This document shows positions 7,163 to 15,429 of a DNA stretch of 44,016 nt, piece after piece. Every line of letters starts with the position of its first letter. Positions within the stretch are counted from its first letter, which is position 1. The notes beneath the pieces are model-generated. The model saw only the letters and a program-made list of their open reading frames with translations. It ran no database searches and was not told where the DNA came from. The translations under genes and the position numbers were made by a program. The DNA is from a virus. The DNA is taken from positions 1 to 44,016 of IMG/VR virus record IMGVR_UViG_3300009034_000079; one strand, given 5' to 3'.

Positions 7163-7342
7163 ATGCCAAAAGCGTTCGAGGCCTGCGTGAAAGCAGGCGG
7201 GAAGGTTCGGAGGATGCGGCTTGGCAAAGGCGGCAAGAGAAGGTGGATGAACGTCTGCGTCAGGCCTGGTGGGAAGAAGGGTCCCAGAGGGGGGAGGACG
7301 GTGAGCGGAGAGGTTCACACTTATAAGAGGCACGGTGGCTGA
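7163..7342 (+). CDS. very small basic protein, 59 aa
   Basis: ATG at 7163 follows the previous stop by two bases and its TGA overlaps the ATG of the endolysin gene. The product begins MPKAFEACVKAGGKVRRMRL and is rich in Lys, Arg and Gly with two cysteines. The out-of-frame reading through this region lacks the coupling and gives an implausible composition. Family unknown. Short basic proteins like this are frequent in phage late operons and may bind nucleic acid. Confidence 0.7.
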   Translation: MPKAFEACVKAGGKVRRMRLGKGGKRRWMNVCVRPGGKKGPRGGRTVSGEVHTYKRHGG

Positions 7343-7773
7343 TGGAAAGTTACCCGTATAGCGAGAGCTCGAAGAGGGAATTGGAGACCTGCCACCCGAA
7401 GCTCCAGTCTGTGTTCTACACAGTTTCCAAGTATGTGGACACTACGATCATAGAAGGGCACAGGGGGAAGGCCAGGCAGAATAGGCTCTTCGAGGTTGGG
7501 CAGAGTACTAAGAGATGGCCGGAGAGTAAACACAACACGCTCCCTGAAGAGGAACCGCTCTCCGAGGCAGTCGATGCTGCCCCTCACCCTATAGAGTGGG
7601 GGGACACATACAGGTTCTATCTCTTTGCTGGCTTCGTCCTCGGCATAGCCACCCAGCTTGGAATTAAGCTGAGGTGGGGTGGCGACTGGGACGGAGACTT
7701 TACTTGGAAGGATCAGAAGTTTCACGACCTCGTACACTTCGAGTTAATTAATCCTGGAGGGGAGGGAGAATGA
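7342..7773 (+). CDS. endolysin, L-alanyl-D-glutamate-type peptidase (M15 family)
   Basis: 143 aa, the usual size of single-domain phage M15 peptidases. Zinc ligands are visible: H64 in the SKHN motif, D78 in AVDAAP and H132 in LVHFEL, with the acidic region GGDWDGDF between. It begins with the family-typical S.s...L..CHPKLQ. It would cut peptide stems of peptidoglycan at lysis. It is directly followed by a holin-like gene with an ATGA overlap, giving a lysis pair placed between packaging and portal genes. Confidence 0.88.
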   Translation: MESYPYSESSKRELETCHPKLQSVFYTVSKYVDTTIIEGHRGKARQNRLFEVGQSTKRWPESKHNTLPEEEPLSEAVDAAPHPIEWGDTYRFYLFAGFVLGIATQLGIKLRWGGDWDGDFTWKDQKFHDLVHFELINPGGEGE

Positions 7774-8219
7774 GTTTCATCGGGAAAATCTTTGGAACGG
7801 CAGGGGCGGAGACCGCCAGGGGATTGGCTAAGGGTATCGGCGGCCTTGCTCTGGATATAAGATCTGCGATAACCGGGGACATGAGACCGGAGACCAGAGC
7901 TAAGCTGGAGGAGCTGGCGCAGAAGGGCGACCAGATGGCTCAGCAGGGCCAAGCTGATGTCAATATGGTGGAGGCCCAACACAGATCGCTGTTCGTTGCC
8001 GGGTGGAGGCCTTTCATCGGTTGGATCTGTGGCATCTCAGTCGGCTACCACTACTTAGTGTATCCCAACCTTATATGGGCTATGACTATCTGGTTCACCG
8101 AACTGAAGCCGCCGCCGCCTATGGGCTTGGAGGACTTGTGGCCTGTGATTGTCGGCATGCTCGGCCTGGGTGTCTATCGAAGTTACGAGAAGGCGAGGGG
8201 CGCTCAGAACAGGCATTGA
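7770..8219 (+). CDS. holin (3TM, GTA-holin-like)
   Basis: 149 aa. A soluble, Ala/Gly- and charge-rich N-terminal half is followed by hydrophobic segments at about 72-110 (WRPFIGWICGISVGYHYLV, then LIWAMTIWFTE) and 121-138 (LWPVIVGMLGLGVYRSY). The GWRPFIGWICG motif and arrangement match the holin family with three membrane segments found in gene transfer agents and many phages. It should open the inner membrane for the endolysin, whose gene it overlaps. Confidence 0.85.
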   Translation: MSFIGKIFGTAGAETARGLAKGIGGLALDIRSAITGDMRPETRAKLEELAQKGDQMAQQGQADVNMVEAQHRSLFVAGWRPFIGWICGISVGYHYLVYPNLIWAMTIWFTELKPPPPMGLEDLWPVIVGMLGLGVYRSYEKARGAQNRH

Positions 8220-8231
8220 GGGGAGAGGTGA

Positions 8232-10082
8232 ATGGCCGTCTATAAGAGATATGAAAGGAAACTGAAGGTCAAGAGGAAGGAGCGCTCCCGAAAGACCCAA
8301 CTGCAACAGCTGTGGGAGTGGCGCATGGCTGAGGCCGAGCACGAAAAGAGGAGGTGGGCGGAGGAATTCCAGTTAGATGCGTTGGAGAAGCTCTACGAGG
8401 GCCACCAAATGCCTAGCTGGTGGAAGAGCCAGGAGACTTGGTTCAGTATCAATTTGCTCTTCGCTGCCTTTAAGATTCTCAAGAGAACCGTAGTGCCACG
8501 CCGCCTGAATGTAGCTGTGAGGCCGCAGAGGACCTTCCGTGCGGACGTGAATCTCGTCCAGCAACTGCAGGCCCAGTCGGAGCTTAGGGAGGCTGTTCTC
8601 CAGTACTTGGTCGGGACACTTGGCTTGTCCAAAGAGGCGTCGATGTCCTACCTAAGTGCCATGTGGGCCTTCGGCTGCATCAAGGTGGGCTACATGGCGG
8701 AGATGGAGGACAACGCAGACGCTGGAAGGCCGGTCAGGGATTCGAGGGGTGACTTTGTCTACGATGGGGCCCAGATGTTGCTGCAGGGGGACAAGAGCGT
8801 TGTAAAGGAGGACTTTTTCATAGACTGGGTCGACTATGAATGCGTCCTCGTTGACAGGAATTGCTCCAACGATGTGGACAAGACAGGGAAATGGGTCGCC
8901 CACAAGATCTTCCGGAGTGTCCAAGACGTGAAGGACGATCCTCTTTATGCAGGGACGGTCGAGCTGGGTCCGTCTGCGCTTGAAGAGGTGGAAAAGGTAT
9001 ATCTGAAGCACGACGAGTTCAAGATGCCCTATCTGAGGTTCGGCGACCCAGGACCACCTCTTGACGAGGACCAGGTGGTAGTCCTTTACGAGATCTATGA
9101 TCTCCGACGCGGAGAAGTGACCACTATCGCGAGGGGACACGACAGGCCATTGAGGGGGCCAGAAGAAACGCCTCCAGGAATAGATGGCCATCCCTTTGAA
9201 TTTCTGAAGTTCTCTGAAAGAAGGGGCAGTTTCTATCCCATTCCTGGGTTCTTCAACTGGATGGGGCCTCAGCTTGAGTACAATGTCCGAAGGAACATGA
9301 TGGCTTTGCACTTGAAGCGCTATGGCCGGAAGTATATCTATTTCAACTTCGACGATGAGGAGATTAGCAAACTCGAGGCGGCGGAGGACGGAACCTACGC
9401 GAGGGCAGAGGGTACTGATTCAAGGCTCGAGCCTATAAAGGACGCCCCTCTCGACCAGGCTCACTACTTTGACACTTCTAAACTCCGGATGGAATTCGAC
9501 GAGATAAGTGGGGTAGGGACCCTGCAAAGGAATGTGCCACAGGCGGAGAGTGCCACGGAGGCTGAGATCGTGGAGAGAAGAGCACGGGAGGGTGAGCTCG
9601 ATGACCACGAGATAGTAATGGAATTCATCTGCAGGGTAACGGCCAAGCTCCACAAGTGCGTTGAGGCCAATCTTACCCAGGATGGGGCAATAGAAGTCAC
9701 TGGGCCAGCTGGTGCTGCTTGGGTGTTCTTCGGCCCAGAGGACTTTGAGAAGATTGAAGGGGAGTTTCTCTTCGAGGTCAGAGCGGACGAAGAGAGACGC
9801 TATACCTTGATGGTAGAAAGGGCTCAGTTGCTGCAGTTCCTGGACCTCATTGCCAAGAATCCTCTCCTGGCACTGAGCGATACATTGCTAAGAGCTACCA
9901 TGGACAAGTTTCCGGCTATTTCTGGGAACGAAGCCCTCGTACAGGAAGTGAGGCAGCTCGCCATCTTTGCCATGCAAATGCAGACAATTCAGGGTGGGCA
10001 GCAGGGGCGAGGTGGGCAGCAGCAGGGAGCAACGAGGCCTCGGGAGGTGGCTGAGCAGAGTCGAAAGGTGGCTGCGAAATGA
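8232..10082 (+). CDS. portal protein (head-to-tail connector)
   Basis: 616 aa. The charged, helical N-terminus and the stretch KEDFFIDWVDYECVLVDRN around residue 195-215 are typical of podoviral and related portals, as is the helical barrel-like C-terminal part with a Gln/Gly-rich end (GGQQGRGGQQQ). It would form the dodecameric ring through which DNA enters and leaves. GGAGAGGTGA precedes the ATG. The next gene overlaps its stop codon. Confidence 0.85.
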   Translation: MAVYKRYERKLKVKRKERSRKTQLQQLWEWRMAEAEHEKRRWAEEFQLDALEKLYEGHQMPSWWKSQETWFSINLLFAAFKILKRTVVPRRLNVAVRPQRTFRADVNLVQQLQAQSELREAVLQYLVGTLGLSKEASMSYLSAMWAFGCIKVGYMAEMEDNADAGRPVRDSRGDFVYDGAQMLLQGDKSVVKEDFFIDWVDYECVLVDRNCSNDVDKTGKWVAHKIFRSVQDVKDDPLYAGTVELGPSALEEVEKVYLKHDEFKMPYLRFGDPGPPLDEDQVVVLYEIYDLRRGEVTTIARGHDRPLRGPEETPPGIDGHPFEFLKFSERRGSFYPIPGFFNWMGPQLEYNVRRNMMALHLKRYGRKYIYFNFDDEEISKLEAAEDGTYARAEGTDSRLEPIKDAPLDQAHYFDTSKLRMEFDEISGVGTLQRNVPQAESATEAEIVERRAREGELDDHEIVMEFICRVTAKLHKCVEANLTQDGAIEVTGPAGAAWVFFGPEDFEKIEGEFLFEVRADEERRYTLMVERAQLLQFLDLIAKNPLLALSDTLLRATMDKFPAISGNEALVQEVRQLAIFAMQMQTIQGGQQGRGGQQQGATRPREVAEQSRKVAAK

Positions 10083-10282
10083 CCCCAACTGAGATAGCCA
10101 TAGGAGCTGTGCTTATAGGTGTCCTTGGGATAGGTGGCGGTAAAATGTGGAGCAACAGAGGCAAGCTGGATAAGAGGACCCACGACGAGTTCTGTGCTCT
10201 GAAGCTCAAGCCTATCACAGATGGGCTGGATAGGATTGAGGGGAAGGTTGACAGGTTGCTAAAGGAGGATAGGGATGGATAG
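10079..10282 (+). CDS. small membrane protein with one N-terminal TM segment
   Basis: 67 aa. Residues about 5-24 (EIAIGAVLIGVLGIGGG) form a membrane anchor; the remainder is a charged amphipathic helix (LDRIEGKVDRLLKE). The layout resembles small holin-like or spanin-like proteins, and the lysis genes are close, but no lipobox or partner gene is seen. It is coupled on both sides: ATGA with the portal gene and an 8-base overlap with the next gene. Confidence 0.7.
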   Translation: MTPTEIAIGAVLIGVLGIGGGKMWSNRGKLDKRTHDEFCALKLKPITDGLDRIEGKVDRLLKEDRDG

Positions 10283-10715
10283 GGTAATCAGTGTAGCTGT
10301 GTATCGTCCACACCAGATGGACGCTATACACATAGTGATTTACAAGGATTGGGGCGAGCACCTTGAGGTGCTCAATCCCGTGGCTGTCAAGAAGGGCGAG
10401 GTAGCTTGGAGCTGGGTCGAATATGATATAGGAAGCATACCAGACCCGACCTTCGTCATTCCGAGGGTTCTAGACAGACTCGCCACGGCGGGTGTAGCCA
10501 AGCAGCTCGTCGATGGCTTTGCGGAGCTTGGCATTATCTCGGACAAGGTGAAAGAAGCAGAGGGCATCCTGGAGGCAAAGAGGGAACATCTGGAAGATAT
10601 GCGCCAGCTCGTCTTCGGGATGGACTGGATGAACATACAAAAAGGTCTTCCAGTAGAGCTTGAAAAGGAGGGGCGTCCTCCCCTGATAGTGGAGGAGGAG
10701 GTCAAGGAGGAATAA
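10275..10715 (+). CDS. hypothetical protein, 146 aa
   Basis: Preceded by AAAGGAGG within the end of the upstream gene. The N-terminal 60 residues look beta-rich (ISVAVYRPHQMDAIHIVIY) and the central part is a likely coiled coil (DKVKEAEGILEAKREHLED). The tail is acidic. Not recognised. Its place between portal and scaffold genes suggests a role in head assembly, by position only. Confidence 0.75.
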   Translation: MDRVISVAVYRPHQMDAIHIVIYKDWGEHLEVLNPVAVKKGEVAWSWVEYDIGSIPDPTFVIPRVLDRLATAGVAKQLVDGFAELGIISDKVKEAEGILEAKREHLEDMRQLVFGMDWMNIQKGLPVELEKEGRPPLIVEEEVKEE

Positions 10716-10716
10716 A

Positions 10717-11838
10717 GTGCCTGAAGAGGAATGGGGATACCAAGTAGATGGCCGTCGCTTCGACTGGGAGCCTGGTAGGGCTTACCCTGAATGGGCCTTG
10801 AACTGGAGGGAGCCTTACATGTTCCATCTGACGCACCCAGGCCCAGTTAGCATCCCGACCCCTACCCCGAGGGAGACGGGGCCCTATGGGTACGACCCGA
10901 GGCTGCCGATGGAGTGGTTCAACCCTCATCCGGCGACGGATCTGTGGAGCTTCACCGATCCGAGGATGGAGGCTCCCACTGGCGAGCCACCTCCCTATCG
11001 GGGACCTTGGACCAGAGAACAGTGGCTCTCTACTGTGGCCCCGGCTCCCCCTGCGCCGATGGGGCCTGGGAGGATCGCGCCGAGGGAGGCCTTGTGGAAC
11101 CTCAATCTTGGCCGGGCTGGGGCTGTCGCCGAGGGAGGCCCGCTTCGAGGGCTCGTGCCGGAGAGGTTTAGAGGCACAGGTGAAGAGGGGCGCTACGCCC
11201 TGCAGGCGCTTCAGGAGCTCTATCCGGAGAGAGCGAGGGGACTTTTAGGCGAGTTCACTGGCGGGGAGACTGGTTGGGAAGGGACGGATCTTTATAGAGG
11301 TACGAGATGGGACCCAGAGGCAACGGGATGGCTCACAACTGAACTTGGCCGAGGGGACCTCCCAGCAAGCAGGTTTGCTGAGGCCTTCAGCAGAGTGTTC
11401 GAGGGCCCAGGCTATGCCATGGGTGAAGGAAGGTTCCAGCCGTGGCCAGAGGGGTACTATCTAAGGCCACAGATAGGGGGCGGAGAGTCTCCGGAGATCA
11501 CGTACCCCGAGTTCGGAAAACCGGACCCCTTCACCTTCGAAACTCCTATGGAATGGATGGAGCCGCAGATGAGGACGGCTGGAGGTGAAGAGTTCAACAT
11601 CGTCTACCCTGAGGCCAGGGAGGAATATGAAAGACTCCATCGCATAGAACAATGGGACGAATGGGTAAGGAAGCTGCAGATTGAAAGGCAGAGACTTCGT
11701 CGAGAGTACGAGGAAGAGCAGAGACTAAAGAGGCAAAGGGAGCGGAGCGGCGCGGAAGGTGGAAACGGAGGCGAAGGTGAAGGAGCAGGTGATGGAGACG
11801 GGGCCGGAGCCCCAGGGGACTCGGCGGGGATTGCATGA
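10717..11838 (+). CDS. hypothetical Pro/Trp/Gly-rich protein, 373 aa
   Basis: GTG start with AAGGAGG 7 bases upstream. Composition is strange: many Trp-Glu-Pro and Pro-Arg-Glu patches over residues 1-300 (for example WEPGRAYPEWALNW), then a charged helix (LQIERQRLRREYEEEQRLK) and a low-complexity tail of Gly, Glu, Asp and Ala. Long disordered segments are likely. No family is recognised. It could be a minor head or scaffold-associated protein because the scaffold and capsid genes follow. Confidence 0.75.
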   Translation: MPEEEWGYQVDGRRFDWEPGRAYPEWALNWREPYMFHLTHPGPVSIPTPTPRETGPYGYDPRLPMEWFNPHPATDLWSFTDPRMEAPTGEPPPYRGPWTREQWLSTVAPAPPAPMGPGRIAPREALWNLNLGRAGAVAEGGPLRGLVPERFRGTGEEGRYALQALQELYPERARGLLGEFTGGETGWEGTDLYRGTRWDPEATGWLTTELGRGDLPASRFAEAFSRVFEGPGYAMGEGRFQPWPEGYYLRPQIGGGESPEITYPEFGKPDPFTFETPMEWMEPQMRTAGGEEFNIVYPEAREEYERLHRIEQWDEWVRKLQIERQRLRREYEEEQRLKRQRERSGAEGGNGGEGEGAGDGDGAGAPGDSAGIA

Positions 11839-12128
11839 TGCCGATCTATGAATACGAGTGCAAAAAGGGCCATCTGACAGAGGAGATCTTCCCTATTACG
11901 GATTTCCCGGAGGAGATCACGTGTCCGGTCTGCAAATCGAGGTCTAAGAAGATTATCTCCCTGTCTGTGAGAAGGGACATTTCCGGCTACCCTTATGTCG
12001 AGGAGCACCTCGGCGAAGTGCCGGTTCTTGTAGAAAGTCCAGAGCACAGAAAGAAGCTTATGAAGGAAAGGGGACTCCGGGAGTACAGAAGCAACAGGTT
12101 GAAGGGATTCCCTGGGTCTTGGTATTAA
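11838..12128 (+). CDS. FmdB-like zinc-ribbon protein, 96 aa
   Basis: The N-terminus MPIYEYECKKGHLTEE is the hallmark of the FmdB-type putative regulatory zinc ribbon, with CPVC as the second cysteine-pair at about residues 33-36. The protein is larger than the basic motif and has a basic C-terminal tail. Function is not established in the family. ATG 11838 is preferred because it starts the family consensus MPIYEYEC; ATG 11835 directly before it is also possible. The start region overlaps the previous stop. Confidence 0.8.
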   Translation: MPIYEYECKKGHLTEEIFPITDFPEEITCPVCKSRSKKIISLSVRRDISGYPYVEEHLGEVPVLVESPEHRKKLMKERGLREYRSNRLKGFPGSWY

Positions 12129-12145
12129 TCCGATAGGAGGAAATC

Positions 12146-13192
12146 ATGACTGAGAAGGATTTCGAGGGCGAGGAACATGGTGGTGAAGAAATGGGCTACC
12201 GTACCCCACTCGCCGTAAGACAAGAGGGCACTGGTCCCGCACCGGCAACTCCTGCTGAGGAGGGTGCTGAACCAGGTCCTGGGGATGAAGAGGGCGAAGG
12301 CGTTCCTGCGGGAGAGGAGGTCTCGGTTGACGGGGAGAGCTTGTTAAGTCTCGAAGGCAACGATCTTGATCTCCTGATTGACCAGGAGGAGCTGAGCGTC
12401 GACAAGGGACTCGATCTGGAGGACAAGAGGATCGAGGTCGCTAAGGCACTTGGTTTCGAGGTCGTCATCGAAGAGGACGAGGGAGCCCCAGGCCCGGAAG
12501 GGGAAGGTGTTGAAGAGCTGCAGGGGAGGATCAAGGATCTCAACAGGGAGCTTGCAATGTTGAGGCCAGCCCAGGAACTCATGAGGGTTCTTGAAGAAGA
12601 TCCCGCAGCGGCTCTCCAGGATCTTGCAGGGTATTACGGAGTGGAACTTAGCGCAGGAACACCGGCGGCAGCAGCTCCAGCCGCTGAAGTTGCGGTTGAG
12701 ATTCCTGCCGAAGAGCCACGTCCCGGAGAAACTATGCCTCAGTATTTGGCACGTCTGATGCAGGCTGGCTTCGCGTCCATGCAGAAAGGCTTGGCTGCGA
12801 AACCAGCGGCAGCACCCGCGCGACCGGCAAAGCCGGCAGCTAGGAGGCCGCACCCTCAAGTGGTGGCTACTCTACAGTATCTGGACAAGAATTACCCAGA
12901 TTGGGAACAGTTCGAGAGGAAGATGCTTGAACTTGTTCGCGTAGATCCAACCCTCATGAACAACCCTGACCTTCTTTATGAGAGGGCCTCAGGGAGGAAG
13001 GGAGGACCTGGTGCGCGGGCCAAGGCAAGGGAGAGGAAGATCACTCTGAAGAGGGCGAGTACGGGCGAGAGAGCTGGTAGAGCTCCTCTCCGCTTGGCTA
13101 GGAAAGGCAAGGTACTTGACCCTTCAAGAGGGGCCGACTTCGCCAAGGCCTGGGACCTGGCAAAGAAGCAGGTAGCTGAAAGGGGAGGTTAG
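12146..13192 (+). CDS. scaffolding protein
   Basis: 348 aa, directly before the capsid gene with a strong site (AGGAGG). It has an acidic, disordered N-terminus rich in Glu, Gly and Pro, a coiled-coil segment (VEELQGRIKDLNRELAMLR) near residues 118-136, an Ala/Pro-rich hinge and a highly basic C-terminus (ARAKARERKITLKRAS). This charge arrangement, with a basic end that binds the capsid protein, and the gene order are typical of phage scaffolds. There is no detectable protease fused to it. Confidence 0.75.
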   Translation: MTEKDFEGEEHGGEEMGYRTPLAVRQEGTGPAPATPAEEGAEPGPGDEEGEGVPAGEEVSVDGESLLSLEGNDLDLLIDQEELSVDKGLDLEDKRIEVAKALGFEVVIEEDEGAPGPEGEGVEELQGRIKDLNRELAMLRPAQELMRVLEEDPAAALQDLAGYYGVELSAGTPAAAAPAAEVAVEIPAEEPRPGETMPQYLARLMQAGFASMQKGLAAKPAAAPARPAKPAARRPHPQVVATLQYLDKNYPDWEQFERKMLELVRVDPTLMNNPDLLYERASGRKGGPGARAKARERKITLKRASTGERAGRAPLRLARKGKVLDPSRGADFAKAWDLAKKQVAERGG

Positions 13193-13193
13193 A

Positions 13194-14327
13194 ATGGCAA
13201 TTCCCTCTACCAGATCCATAAGCTATGACGCCGTCCTGTCTCTCTCCTTCGAGAACGTCCGTGAAGGTTTGTTCGACAACATCTTTACATCTTCGTCCTT
13301 TCTGAGTGCGCTCTACGGAGCGTGGGGAAGGAAAAAGACCAAGAGGAAGGGTATCAGAATGGTCAACGGAGGTGAGAGAATCCGTTGTCAGCTCCTTTAC
13401 GGCAAGAACACGACCGTTAAGAGCTACAGTGGCTATGACCAGCTGGACGTCACCCCGCAGGATGGCATCACAGCGGCCTTCTTCACTTGGAGGCAACTGG
13501 CCGGTTCTGTAGCCATTTCTCGTAAGGAAGAAAGGCAGAACGCCGGAGAGAGCAAGATCCGAGATCTGTTGCAGGCCAAGATCCAGCAGCTCGAGCTGTC
13601 TCTCCGTGATGAGGTAAACCTTCAACTTCTTGGCAAAACAGTGGCGGCGGGAGTTTGGAGTGCTGGGGACGGCATGTCCGCGAGCTCCGATCTCGACCCT
13701 CTCCCGCACCTCATTCCCAAAGACCCAGGCGGTTCCGTAGCTGTTGGGAACATCAACCAGAATACCTACTCCTGGTGGAGGCCCAGGGCTGTGGACGGGA
13801 GGTCTACCCACGCTGGGAGAGGCCACAACGCTGATAGGGGCTTCGGCTCCATCACGACGTGGATTCTCCTGCAGACAGCTATGAGGTGGCTCTACAACGC
13901 CTGTGGTCGTGGTGCTGGTGGCTTTCCAGATGTTGTACTGGCAGATCAGCTCACTTATGAGAGTTACGAAGCTTCGCTGTTCGACAAGCACAGGTACACC
14001 AACGACACAAGGGGTCCGGTGTCCCTGGGCTACGAGAGTGTGCGTTTCAAGGGTGGAGATATGATCTGGGACGAGATGATGCCGGACATCGAAGGCGGCT
14101 ACAAGTACGACAGCGCGAACTGGGCTTATGGGACATTGATGTTCCTGAACACCGACTTTCTGGAGCTAGTGATAGATTCGGCGACGGACTTTATCACGAC
14201 TCCGTTTGTGAGGCCGGAGAACCAGGACGCCAGGGTGTCGCAGATCCTTGCGATGATGAACCTGACCTGTACCAACAGGAGAAAGCAAGGTGTCATTTAC
14301 GGGATCACAGTGCCGATCACGGCATAA
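13194..14327 (+). CDS. major capsid protein (HK97-fold)
   Basis: 377 aa. The arrangement is that of podovirus-type major capsid proteins: an N-terminal arm, a long helical spine region, and a C-terminal domain carrying FPDVVLADQLTYESYEASL and FITTPFVRPENQDARVSQI, which are typical of this group. It is the only good candidate for the coat subunit, sits after the scaffold and has a strong ribosome site (GGGGAGG). The palindrome copy C lies just after its stop codon. Confidence 0.85.
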   Translation: MAIPSTRSISYDAVLSLSFENVREGLFDNIFTSSSFLSALYGAWGRKKTKRKGIRMVNGGERIRCQLLYGKNTTVKSYSGYDQLDVTPQDGITAAFFTWRQLAGSVAISRKEERQNAGESKIRDLLQAKIQQLELSLRDEVNLQLLGKTVAAGVWSAGDGMSASSDLDPLPHLIPKDPGGSVAVGNINQNTYSWWRPRAVDGRSTHAGRGHNADRGFGSITTWILLQTAMRWLYNACGRGAGGFPDVVLADQLTYESYEASLFDKHRYTNDTRGPVSLGYESVRFKGGDMIWDEMMPDIEGGYKYDSANWAYGTLMFLNTDFLELVIDSATDFITTPFVRPENQDARVSQILAMMNLTCTNRRKQGVIYGITVPITA

Positions 14328-14354
14328 CTTTAACCCTCTTAACAAAACGCATTT

Positions 14355-14387
14355 CGAGAGGCGTATTACATTGTGATACGCTTCTCG
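14355..14387. repeat. dispersed palindrome, copy C (operator-like)
   Basis: The longest copy: a 33-base palindrome with 15-base arms, CGAGA...TCTCG outside and GTATTAC-ATT-GTGATAC in the centre (14363-14379), with two mismatches in the arms. It is located 27 bases after the capsid stop and about 55 bases before the next gene. Confidence 0.85.
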
Positions 14388-14405
14388 GAATGGTCAGTCA
14401 AAAGG

Positions 14406-14422
14406 CCCCTCTTGGAGAGGGG
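14406..14422. repeat. 7-bp hairpin between capsid and next gene
   Basis: CCCCTCT (14406-14412) and AGAGGGG (14416-14422) pair perfectly around a 3-base loop, a short way after palindrome copy C. Only a short weak T/A tract follows, so it may slow or process the transcript rather than end it. Confidence 0.5.
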
Positions 14423-14442
14423 TTAAAAAGGGAGGAAGCAAG

Positions 14443-14886
14443 ATGTTGTTTCAGAGAGTGAACCGGAGCGATCCGGAGAAGGTGTTCGTCGTCGGCTACA
14501 ACTCCAGTGGAGATGCCTGGAGCAATGGCTACGCAGTGCGGTGGGACTACACTACGGACGCTGATGGCGTGGGCATGGAGAAGCCAGCCGCTGATGGAGT
14601 TCATGGTATTGGCTATGCGGCCATCGCTGGCGTGGTGGCTGAGAGTATCGCATCTGGGGCCTATGGCCTTGTCCAGGTGTGGGGCTACCATAGCGCCGTG
14701 AGGCTTCGCCAGAACACAGCAACCAAGCTGCTTGCTGGTATGGCCCTTCAAAGTGCAGGTGCTCTGTACTGCATGGAGGGAGTGACCGGAACAGGCACTA
14801 ACGCCCATACCTACTACAAGGGCTTCGCCTTTGGCAGTGTGGTCTGGACGACAGCAGCCACCGCTGCGTTCATCATGTGTCTTTAA
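14443..14886 (+). CDS. possible capsid decoration or head protein, 147 aa
   Basis: Start has GGGAGGAAG upstream. The sequence is small-residue rich (Ala, Gly, Val, Tyr) and probably all beta: VFVVGYNSSGDAWSNGYAV, VWGYHSAVRLRQNTATKLL, FAFGSVVWTTAATAAFIM. The size, position straight after the capsid gene and predicted abundance (isolated by regulatory elements on both sides) suggest a decoration protein on the head, but no family motif confirms it. Confidence 0.7.
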   Translation: MLFQRVNRSDPEKVFVVGYNSSGDAWSNGYAVRWDYTTDADGVGMEKPAADGVHGIGYAAIAGVVAESIASGAYGLVQVWGYHSAVRLRQNTATKLLAGMALQSAGALYCMEGVTGTGTNAHTYYKGFAFGSVVWTTAATAAFIMCL

Positions 14887-14893
14887 CCCTAGC

Positions 14894-14924
14894 GGGAGAT
14901 TCCCTTCACCGAAGGGGATCTCCC
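14894..14924. repeat. 14-bp hairpin after the decoration-type gene
   Basis: GGGAGAT-TCCCTTC and GAAGGGG-ATCTCCC pair over 14 bp with one G-U and a 3-base loop. No T-run follows. A very stable hairpin here could protect the 3' end of the upstream capsid-region mRNA or act as an RNase processing site. Confidence 0.6.
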
Positions 14925-14940
14925 CTCCAGGAGAGAAGCT

Positions 14941-15429
14941 ATGCAGGAGAGTGGGAGAGAAAAGGTGTTCCTTCCTGGTGAGGGGAAAGGGAGGGGGACA
15001 GAGAAGAGACTCCACAAGAAGTTTATGTTTGTAAGGTGTAGCTATCCAGAGTGCTTCGCTATACTAACGAAGGAAAATAAGGATAAGGGCGGTTGCGAGT
15101 GCGGCCTCAATAAATTCAGGGGGGTCCCACTCGGAGCTGGTAAGATAACTCCGGAGGAAGAGAAGCTTTTCGAGCTCGGCCTCGTGCACTTGATCCAGGC
15201 CGATATGGTCCCGCCAGACCCCGACCTTCTCAACATCGACAACGAGAAATACTGGGGGAGAGTGAACAGGGAACATGGGAGGCAGCGGTCGAGGGCGAGG
15301 AAACGTAAGGCTGAGAAGAAGAGGGGGGAGCTCGAGAAGTGGCTCAAAGAGCAGGAGAGGATCAGTGGACTCAACATTGAAGAAATCGTCGCAGAAGCGA
15401 CGAGTCCTGATAGGGATAGTCGCCTTTGA
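14941..15429 (+). CDS. hypothetical zinc-binding-like protein, 162 aa
   Basis: Preceded by CAGGAGAG. A Cys cluster (CSYPECFAIL, then CECG) near residues 33-55 may bind zinc, like the N-terminal part of many small phage zinc proteins. The C-terminal half is highly charged and helical (RSRARKRKAEKKRGELEKWLKEQE split around 118-141). The last 65 bases overlap the next gene in a different frame. Unknown family. Confidence 0.75.
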   Translation: MQESGREKVFLPGEGKGRGTEKRLHKKFMFVRCSYPECFAILTKENKDKGGCECGLNKFRGVPLGAGKITPEEEKLFELGLVHLIQADMVPPDPDLLNIDNEKYWGRVNREHGRQRSRARKRKAEKKRGELEKWLKEQERISGLNIEEIVAEATSPDRDSRL

